Assembly: GCA_947479995.1 (NCBI GenBank)
Contig: CANKBT010000018.1
Span: 1-17,564, forward strand
DNA from: Frankiaceae bacterium
GTDB lineage: Bacteria > Actinomycetota > Actinomycetes > Mycobacteriales > SCTD01
DNA: 17,564 nt
Direction: 5' to 3'
Shown here: piece by piece, positions 13,492 through 17,564 of the stretch
How positions within the stretch are numbered: position 1 is the first letter of the stretch
Layout: each line of letters begins with the position of its first letter
Translations under genes and position numbers: made by a program
The notes under the pieces: model-generated
Databases searched by the model: none
What the model was told of the DNA's origin: nothing
What the model saw: only the letters and a program-made list of their open reading frames with translations

Positions 13492-14303
13492 TGGTCGGCC
13501 GCCGGCGGCCGCGCGGCGTCACCGTCAAGAGCGCCGAGCAGGTCGCGCTCATGCGCGAGGCCGGGCTGGTCGTCGCCCGCGCGCTCGAGCGGCTCGCCGC
13601 CGCCGTCGCGCCCGGCGTCACCACCGGCCAGCTGGACGCGCTGGCCGAGGAGAGCATCCGCGGCGAGGGCGCCGTGCCGAGCTTCCTGGGCTACCACGGC
13701 TTCCCGGCCACGATCTGCGCGTCGGTCGGCGCCGAGGTCGTGCACGGCATCCCGTCGCGCGACCGGGTGCTGCGCGAGGGCGAGCTGGTGAGCATCGACT
13801 GCGGCGCCGTGCTGGCCGGCTGGCACGGCGACGCCGCGGTGACCGTGCCGGTGGGGGAGTGCGCCGAGGAGCTGCTGGCCCTGTCGGCCGTCACCGAGCA
13901 GGCCCTGTGGGCGGGGCTCGCCGCGGTGCGCCCCGGCGGGCACCTGTCCGACGTCGGCGCGGCCGTCGAGCGGGTCGTGCGCCCGCACGGCTACGGGCTG
14001 CTCGAGGACTACACCGGGCACGGCATCGGCACCGCCATGCACGAGCCGCCCGACGTGCCGAACCTCGCGCCCCGCGGCGCCGGCCGCGGCATGGAGCTCG
14101 TCCCCGGCGTCGTGCTGGCCGTCGAGCCGATGGCCACGCTCGGGTCGCCCGACGTCGACGAGCTCGACGACGGCTGGACCGTCGTCACCCGCGACGGCCG
14201 GCAGGCCGCGCACTGGGAGCACACGGTCGCGGTCACGCCCGACGGGCCGTGGGTGCTCACCGCGCTCGACGGCGGCGCCGCCGGCCTGCGCCGCGCCTCC
14301 TAG
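13491..14303 (+). CDS. map: Methionine aminopeptidase type I
   Basis: The enzyme removes the initiator Met from nascent proteins, using a two-metal site. GTG 13491 overlaps the adk stop (TAGTG) with AGGA at 13481-13484; it gives 270 residues, close to the family's ~255-285. The N-terminus VVGRRRPRGVTVKSAEQVALMREAG leads into the pita-bread fold. Metal ligands expected from the E. coli enzyme are present: D103 (SIDCG), D114 (WHGDAAVT), H177 (GHGIGTAMHEPP), E212 (AVEPM) and E243 (HWEHTV); the substrate-binding His is H85 (VVHGIP). CASVGAEVVHG has Gly where Asn is common (SVN), a tolerated-looking change. Neighbouring secY and adk form the usual secY-adk-map unit. Confidence 0.97.
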   Translation: MVGRRRPRGVTVKSAEQVALMREAGLVVARALERLAAAVAPGVTTGQLDALAEESIRGEGAVPSFLGYHGFPATICASVGAEVVHGIPSRDRVLREGELVSIDCGAVLAGWHGDAAVTVPVGECAEELLALSAVTEQALWAGLAAVRPGGHLSDVGAAVERVVRPHGYGLLEDYTGHGIGTAMHEPPDVPNLAPRGAGRGMELVPGVVLAVEPMATLGSPDVDELDDGWTVVTRDGRQAAHWEHTVAVTPDGPWVLTALDGGAAGLRRAS

Positions 14304-14333
14304 CGCCCGCTGTCAAGCGCCGCGCCCGGCGAG

Positions 14334-14364
14334 TTGGACGGCCGCGCCCGCGACGACGTACACT
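14334..14364 (+). promoter_or_regulatory. Candidate promoter for the infA-rpmJ-rpsM-rpsK-rpsD unit
   Basis: The -35 candidate TTGGAC (14334-14339) and the -10 candidate TACACT (14359-14364, form TAnnnT) are separated by 19 nt, a little longer than ideal. They lie 30-61 nt after the map stop in a region otherwise poor in A/T. The start point would be near 14371, giving a leader of ~155 nt before infA. It is the best sigma70-type promoter match I found in the window. Confidence 0.55.
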
Positions 14365-14460
14365 TCCGAGTCGGACTGCGTCCAGCGCCCCGTCGTGCCC
14401 TCCTGCTCCCCCGCGGAGCCCCGGCACGCCGGCGCGACCGGCCCGGAGCGCCACCCGCAC

Positions 14461-14489
14461 GCCAGCACGCCAGCACGACCTGCCAGCAC
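14461..14489 (+). repeat. Three GCCAGCAC repeats in the infA leader
   Basis: GCCAGCAC occurs at 14461-14468, 14469-14476 (directly adjacent) and 14482-14489. The segment ends 36 nt before the infA ATG and would be in the 5' untranslated part if the 14334-14364 promoter is used. Upstream, small stems are possible (GCTCC 14405-14409 with GGAGC 14415-14419, nested in CGTGCC/GGCACG). The role is unknown. Confidence 0.45.
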
Positions 14490-14525
14490 CACCGCCGCAC
14501 GACAGCGATGCACTCAAAGGGAGAC

Positions 14526-14747
14526 ATGCCGAAGAAGGACGGGGCCATCGAGATCGAGGGCCGTGTGGTCGAGCCGCTCCCCAACGCGATGTTCCGCGTG
14601 GAGCTGCAGAACGGCCACCGGGTCCTGGCCCACATCAGCGGCAAGATGCGGCAGCACTACATCCGCATCCTCCCCGAGGACCGCGTGGTCGTGGAGCTCT
14701 CGCCCTACGACCTCACCCGCGGGCGCATCGTCTACCGCTACAAGTAG
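14526..14747 (+). CDS. infA: Translation initiation factor IF-1
   Basis: IF-1 is a small OB-fold protein that occupies the 30S A site during initiation. ATG 14526 gives 73 residues, the common length; the sequence PKKDGAIEIEGRVVEPLPNAMFRVELQNGH starts it, and LAHISGKMRQHYIRILPEDRVVVELSPYDLTRGRIVYRYK finishes it. AAAGGGAG (14516-14523) precedes the start with short spacing (AAAGG, 5 nt). An open frame upstream to 14334 has no homology and is rejected. The gene lies 222 nt after map behind a likely promoter of its own and begins the alpha block, as in other actinobacteria. Confidence 0.98.
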   Translation: MPKKDGAIEIEGRVVEPLPNAMFRVELQNGHRVLAHISGKMRQHYIRILPEDRVVVELSPYDLTRGRIVYRYK

Positions 14748-14752
14748 CCCGA

Positions 14753-14803
14753 GCCGGCGCCCCGCAGGGGCCGGCAGCAACCCGTCCGCGCGCCCGCGCG
14801 CGG
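14753..14803 (+). terminator. Two hairpins between infA and rpmJ
   Basis: The first stem pairs GCCGG (14753-14757) and CCCC (14760-14763) with GGGGCCGGC (14767-14775), with a two-base bulge (14758-14759) and loop GCA. The second is CCGCGCG (14786-14792) with CGCGCGG (14797-14803), loop CCCG. They fill most of the 76-nt gap, and the second ends 20 nt before the rpmJ GTG. They could attenuate transcription or stabilise the infA mRNA 3' end. No T-tract is present. Confidence 0.45.
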
Positions 14804-14823
14804 CACCACCACCCGAGGGACAC

Positions 14824-14940
14824 GTGAAGGTCAAGCCGAGCGTCAAGCCGATGTGCGACAAGTGCAGGGTCATCCGTCGCAACGGCCGCGTCATGGTGAT
14901 CTGCTCGTCCACCGCGCGCCACAAGCAGCGGCAGGGCTAG
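14824..14940 (+). CDS. rpmJ: 50S ribosomal protein L36, zinc-binding type
   Basis: L36 is the smallest bacterial ribosomal protein and organises 23S rRNA helices near the A-site side. The 38-residue product from GTG 14824 (KVKPSVKPMCDKCRVIRRNG, then RVMVICSSTARHKQRQG) matches the family end to end. C11, C14, C27 and H33 form the zinc ribbon of the C+ form, like the E. coli rpmJ product. GAGGG (14815-14819) lies 4 nt upstream. Frames running upstream are shadows of infA. The gene is followed by a 202-nt gap with three hairpins. Confidence 0.97.
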   Translation: MKVKPSVKPMCDKCRVIRRNGRVMVICSSTARHKQRQG

Positions 14941-15038
14941 GCCCCACCGCGAGCTGCACCGCCCGCACCACCCGCACGGCCGCACCACCGCACCGCCCGC
15001 TCCACCGCACGGCACGACAACTGCAGAGCGCGACCCGC

Positions 15039-15098
15039 CCGCCCCGCGAGGGGCGGTCACCCCCGGCCCGGAGGCCGGGGCCCCGCCGGGCAGCGGGG
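15039..15098 (+). promoter_or_regulatory. Cluster of three hairpins upstream of rpsM
   Basis: Three consecutive stems are seen: CCGCCCC/GGGGCGG (15039-15045 with 15050-15056, GCGA tetraloop), CCCCGGCC/GGCCGGGG (15061-15068 with 15073-15080, loop CGGA), and CCCCGC/GCGGGG (15081-15086 with 15093-15098, loop CGGGCA). The last ends 44 nt before the rpsM GTG. In E. coli the leader before rpsM is the target of S4 repression, and here rpsD is in the same block, so a control element is an attractive idea, but no sequence or pseudoknot match to that site was established. A terminator between rpmJ and rpsM is the alternative. Upstream (14941-15030) the gap is C/A-rich and featureless. Confidence 0.5.
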
Positions 15099-15142
15099 AG
15101 GGCCGCGCACGACCTCCGGACGACAGATGGAGCACCCGCCCC

Positions 15143-15520
15143 GTGGCACGCCTCTCCGGCGTCGACCTCCCCCGCGAGAAGCGGCTCGAGATCGCGCTGA
15201 CCTACATCTACGGCATCGGCCGTACCCGCAGCCAGCAGACGCTGGCCGCGACCGGCGTCGACGGCAACGTCCGCGTCAAGGACCTCTCCGAGGACGACCT
15301 CGTCAAGCTCGCCCGGCACATCGACGGCGAGTTCCGCGTCGAGGGCGACCTGCGCCGCGAGGTCGCCGCCGACATCCGGCGCAAGATCGAGATCGGCTGC
15401 TACCAGGGCATCCGCCACCGCCGCGGCCTGCCGGTCCACGGCCAGCGCACGCACACCAACGCGCGCACGCGCAAGGGCCCGAAGAAGACGGTCGCCGGCA
15501 AGAAGAAGGCGAAGAAGTAG
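15143..15520 (+). CDS. rpsM: 30S ribosomal protein S13
   Basis: S13 is in the 30S head, forms inter-subunit bridges and touches P-site tRNA with its C-terminal tail. The 125-residue product starts ARLSGVDLPREKRLEIALTYIYGIGRTRSQQTL after a GTG and shows the RHIDGEFRVEGDLRREV segment, the IKRK-like RKIEIGCYQGIRHRRGLPVHGQRTHTNARTRKGPKK region, and a Lys-rich tail (GKKKAKK). GGAG at 15129-15132 is the nearest Shine-Dalgarno (10-nt spacer). The frame from 15127 on the same strand is a shadow. The stop makes TAGTG with a 15-codon mini-ORF reaching rpsK. Confidence 0.98.
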   Translation: MARLSGVDLPREKRLEIALTYIYGIGRTRSQQTLAATGVDGNVRVKDLSEDDLVKLARHIDGEFRVEGDLRREVAADIRRKIEIGCYQGIRHRRGLPVHGQRTHTNARTRKGPKKTVAGKKKAKK

Positions 15521-15567
15521 TGGCGCGCCGCACGCCCGCCACCGACCACCTCAGCAGGGAGAAGTAG
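15520..15567 (+). CDS. Bridging mini-ORF between rpsM and rpsK (15 residues, hypothetical)
   Basis: VARRTPATDHLSREK starts at a GTG sharing one base with the rpsM stop (TAGTG) and ends at a TAG sharing one base with the rpsK GTG (TAGTG), filling the 46-nt gap. The rpsK Shine-Dalgarno AGGGAG (15556-15561) is contained in its codons for Arg-Glu. It is the third case of this geometry in the window. The first residues resemble the start of a ribosomal protein, which may be coincidence. Whether the peptide is produced is unknown. Confidence 0.45.
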   Translation: MARRTPATDHLSREK

Positions 15568-15974
15568 TGCCCCCCAAGACCCGCACCGGCGCCGGGGCCA
15601 AGAAGGTCCGGCGCAAGGAGAAGAAGAACGTCGCGCACGGCCAGGCGCACATCAAGTCGACGTTCAACAACACCATCGTCTCGATCACGGACCCCCAGGG
15701 CAACGTGATCAGCTGGGCCTCCGCCGGCCACGTCGGCTTCAAGGGCTCGCGCAAGTCGACCCCGTTCGCGGCGCAGATGGCCGCCGAGAACTGCGCGCGC
15801 AAGGCGCAGGAGCACGGGATGAAGAAGGTCGACGTCTTCGTGAAGGGCCCGGGCTCGGGCCGCGAGACCGCGATCCGCTCCCTGCAGGCCGCCGGCCTCG
15901 AGGTCGGCGCGATCAGCGACGTCACCCCGGTGCCGCACAACGGCTGCCGTCCGCCCAAGCGCCGCCGCGTCTGA
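15567..15974 (+). CDS. rpsK: 30S ribosomal protein S11
   Basis: S11 is on the platform of the small subunit near the E-site mRNA. The product has 135 residues from GTG 15567: a Lys/Arg-rich N-terminal ~25 residues, then VAHGQAHIKSTFNNTIVSITDPQGNVISWASAG and GFKGSRKSTPFAAQMAAE, ending in VTPVPHNGCRPPKRRRV, the universal C-terminus. AGGGAG at 15556-15561 gives a 5-nt spacer, and the start overlaps the TAG of the upstream mini-ORF. The gap to rpsD is 29 nt. Confidence 0.98.
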   Translation: MPPKTRTGAGAKKVRRKEKKNVAHGQAHIKSTFNNTIVSITDPQGNVISWASAGHVGFKGSRKSTPFAAQMAAENCARKAQEHGMKKVDVFVKGPGSGRETAIRSLQAAGLEVGAISDVTPVPHNGCRPPKRRRV

Positions 15975-16003
15975 CCCGCCGCAGAACCAGGAGAAGCTGA
16001 GAC

Positions 16004-16627
16004 ATGGCCCGTTACACGGGAGCCGACTGCCGCAGGTGCCGTCGCGAGAAGATGAAGCTGTTCCTCAAGGGCAGCAAGTGCGAGTCCCCGAAGTGCCCGA
16101 TCGAGATCCGCCCGTACCCGCCGGGCGAGCACGGCCGCGGCCGCACCAAGGACTCCGAGTACCTCCTGCAGAAGCGCGAGAAGCAGAAGTGCGCGCGCAT
16201 CTACGGCGTGCTCGAGAAGCAGTTCCGCGGCTACTACGAGGAGGCGAACGGCAAGGTCGGCAAGACCGGCGAGAACCTGCTCGTCATCCTCGAGAGCCGC
16301 CTCGACAACGTCGTCTACCGCGCCGGCTTCGTGCAGTCGCGCGACCAGGCCCGCCAGTCCGTCCGCCACGGCCACGTCCTGGTGAACGGCAAGAAGGTCG
16401 ACATCCCCTCCTACCGGGTGAGCCCGAACGACATCGTCGAGATCCGCCCGAAGAGCCGCGAGCTGACGCCGTACGTCATCGCCCGCGAGATCGTCGACCG
16501 CCCGGCCCCGGCCTGGCTCGAGGTCATCGCCAGCCAGTCGCGCGTGCTCGTGCACAACCTCCCGGCCCGGCAGGTCATCGACACGCCGGTCCAGGAGCAG
16601 CTCATCGTCGAGCTCTACAGCAAGTAG
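16004..16627 (+). CDS. rpsD: 30S ribosomal protein S4, zinc-binding type
   Basis: S4 nucleates 30S assembly, lines the mRNA entry site and represses the alpha operon in E. coli. The 207-residue product has C9, C12, C26 and C31 (CRRC ... CESPKC), the same zinc-site spacing as Thermus S4, followed by PPGEHGRGR. The S4 RNA-binding domain is visible from about residue 95 (LESRLDNVVYRAGFVQSRDQARQSVRHGHVLVNGKKVDIPSYRV), and the C-terminus ends IDTPVQEQLIVELYSK. AGGAG (15989-15993) lies 10 nt before the ATG. Its place between rpsK and rpoA fits many actinobacteria, in contrast to Streptomyces, where as I recall it lies elsewhere. A very strong hairpin starts 6 nt after the stop. Confidence 0.98.
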   Translation: MARYTGADCRRCRREKMKLFLKGSKCESPKCPIEIRPYPPGEHGRGRTKDSEYLLQKREKQKCARIYGVLEKQFRGYYEEANGKVGKTGENLLVILESRLDNVVYRAGFVQSRDQARQSVRHGHVLVNGKKVDIPSYRVSPNDIVEIRPKSRELTPYVIAREIVDRPAPAWLEVIASQSRVLVHNLPARQVIDTPVQEQLIVELYSK

Positions 16628-16633
16628 CCGCCC

Positions 16634-16665
16634 GACCGGGCCGGGGCGCGCGCCCCGGCCCGGTC
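16634..16665 (+). terminator. Perfect 14-bp hairpin between rpsD and rpoA
   Basis: Bases 16634-16647 pair without mismatch with 16652-16665 around the loop GCGC (16648-16651). The hairpin begins 6 nt after the rpsD stop and is the strongest inverted repeat with perfect pairing in the window. There is no T-tract. It may partly stop transcription, so that rpoA is made at a lower level than the ribosomal proteins, or it may protect the 3' end of a processed mRNA. Confidence 0.65.
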
Positions 16666-16667
16666 CG

Positions 16668-16697
16668 CGGCACGTCACGGCACGTCACGGCACGGCA
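16668..16697 (+). repeat. 10-bp tandem repeat in the rpsD-rpoA gap
   Basis: CGGCACGTCA occurs at 16668-16677 and again at 16678-16687; a third copy with one change, CGGCACGGCA, follows at 16688-16697. Further CACGGCAC fragments continue to about 16722. The array starts 2 nt after the hairpin. It could be a slippage product or a binding site; the remaining gap up to rpoA (16723-16824) shows one weak inverted repeat, CGCGACG/CGTCGCG (16774-16780 with 16793-16799), and no promoter that I could support. Confidence 0.6.
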
Positions 16698-16803
16698 CGC
16701 ACGCGCACCACGGCACGGCACCACCCGCACGCCCCGCAACCCCAGCCCGGGCCTCGCCACCTCGGGCACCCCACGCGACGTCAGATGGCGGTCGTCGCGA
16801 GAC

Positions 16804-16819
16804 AGTCCCCGGAAGGACT
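16804..16819 (+). promoter_or_regulatory. Small hairpin covering the rpoA ribosome-binding site
   Basis: AGTCC (16804-16808) can pair with GGACT (16815-16819) around the loop CCGGAA. The Shine-Dalgarno candidate GGAAGGA (16811-16817) lies half in the loop and half in the 3' arm. A 5-bp stem is weak but could lower the initiation rate of rpoA. The effect is inferred only. Confidence 0.35.
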
Positions 16820-16824
16820 CCCAC

Positions 16825-17564
16825 GTGCTCATCGCACAGCGCCCGACCCTCACCGAGGAGCCGGTCAGCGACCACCGCTCGCGGTTCGTCCTCGAGCCGC
16901 TCGAGCCGGGCTTCGGCTACACCCTCGGCAACTCGCTCCGCCGCACCCTGCTCAGCTCCATCCCCGGCGCCGCCGTGACGAGCATCCGCATCGACGGCGT
17001 GCTCCACGAGTTCACCACCGTCCCGGGGGTGAAGGAGGACGTCACCGACCTCATCCTCAACCTCAAGGAGCTCGTCGTCTCCAGCGAGAGCGACGAGCCG
17101 GTCGTCATGTACCTGCGCAAGCAGGGCCCCGGCCCCGTGACCGCCGCCGACATCGCGCCCCCGGCCGGCGTCGAGGTCCACACCCCCGACCTGCACATCG
17201 CGACCCTCAACGGCAAGGGCCGCCTGGAGATCGAGCTCACCGTCGAGCGCGGTCGCGGCTACGTCTCGGCCGTGCAGAACAAGCAGGCCGGCCAGGAGAT
17301 CGGCCGCATCCCGGTCGACTCGATCTACAGCCCGGTCCTCAAGGTGACCTACAAGGTCGAGGCCACCCGCGTCGAGCAGCGCACCGACTTCGACCGCCTC
17401 GTGCTCGACGTCGAGACCAAGCCCGGCATGACGCCGCGCGACGCCGTCGCGAGCGCCGGCAAGACCCTCGTCGGCCTGTTCGGCCTGGCGCAGGAGCTCA
17501 ACGAGCAGGCCGAGGGCATCGACATCGGCCCGTCGCCGACGGACGCCGCGCTCGCGGCCGACCT
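16825..17564 (+). CDS. rpoA: RNA polymerase subunit alpha, N-terminal part (3' end outside window)
   Basis: The alpha subunit dimerises to start RNA polymerase assembly, and its C-terminal domain binds promoters and activators. The frame from GTG 16825 stays open to the window end, giving 246 residues of an expected ~330-340. LIAQRPTLTEE and the region RFVLEPLEPGFGYTLGNSLRRTLLSSIPGAAVTSIRIDGVLHEF (residues ~21-64) are typical of actinobacteria; GVKEDVTDLILNLKEL, RKQGPGPVTAADI and IPVDSIYSPVLKVTYKVEATRVEQRTDFDRL follow. The N-terminal domain is complete and the sequence stops in the linker (SPTDAALAAD). GGAAGGA (16811-16817) is a good ribosome-binding site with a 7-nt spacer. rplQ is the expected next gene, outside the window. 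Confidence 0.97.
   Translation, partial: MLIAQRPTLTEEPVSDHRSRFVLEPLEPGFGYTLGNSLRRTLLSSIPGAAVTSIRIDGVLHEFTTVPGVKEDVTDLILNLKELVVSSESDEPVVMYLRKQGPGPVTAADIAPPAGVEVHTPDLHIATLNGKGRLEIELTVERGRGYVSAVQNKQAGQEIGRIPVDSIYSPVLKVTYKVEATRVEQRTDFDRLVLDVETKPGMTPRDAVASAGKTLVGLFGLAQELNEQAEGIDIGPSPTDAALAAD

Noticed and set aside
14395..14823. Long upstream extension of the rpmJ frame over infA
   Set aside because: L36 is 38 residues and starts KVKPSVKP; the upstream part is a shadow of IF-1.
15001..15142. A small RNA gene or riboswitch in the rpmJ-rpsM gap
   Set aside because: The stems are clear, but no known RNA family motif or promoter/terminator pair could be recognised, so it is reported only as a hairpin cluster.

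Overview
The window is a stretch of a high-GC actinobacterial chromosome (by eye around 70% GC or more, with third codon positions almost always G or C). It carries the conserved S10-spc-alpha ribosomal protein supercluster, and all 31 standard genes are on the + strand. The actinobacterial assignment rests on the RNA polymerase alpha N-terminus, the GTG starts (12 of 30 visible starts), zinc-type S14, S4 and L36, and rpsD lying between rpsK and rpoA. I cannot name the genus.

Layout: the 3' part of tuf (1-975) is followed by a strong hairpin and then the S10 block (rpsJ-rplC-rplD-rplW-rplB-rpsS-rplV-rpsC-rplP-rpmC-rpsQ, 1083-6846). The spc block follows (rplN-rplX-rplE-rpsN-rpsH-rplF-rplR-rpsE-rpmD-rplO, 6905-11173). 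A 325-bp non-coding gap holds a hairpin and a possible extended -10 promoter. After it come secY-adk-map (11499-14303). A likely promoter then leads into infA-rpmJ-rpsM-rpsK-rpsD (14526-16627), and after another hairpin and a short tandem repeat comes rpoA, cut by the window end. Together these genes supply ribosomal proteins, an elongation and an initiation factor, the Sec channel, adenylate kinase, methionine aminopeptidase and the RNA polymerase alpha subunit. No accessory gene, mobile element, CRISPR array or RNA gene was seen.

The most interesting signal lies in the junctions. Four neighbouring pairs share one base between stop and start (TGATG or TAGTG), and three more overlap as GTGA or ATGA. 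Three further gaps of 43-52 nt (rplR-rpsE, secY-adk, rpsM-rpsK) are each exactly bridged by a 14-17 codon mini-ORF whose start overlaps the upstream stop by one base and whose own stop overlaps the downstream start by one base. This looks like a relay for passing ribosomes from gene to gene, and I find no obvious alternative explanation. adk is the clearest case: it has no visible Shine-Dalgarno sequence and a GC hairpin sits right before its start.

Other oddities are long acidic tails on L4 and S3, a TAG stop in 18 of 30 genes, a 15-17 nt motif shared by three leader regions, several GC hairpins without T-tracts (two with GCGA tetraloops), and an alternative start in rpsQ. The gene content and order themselves are ordinary for this phylum.
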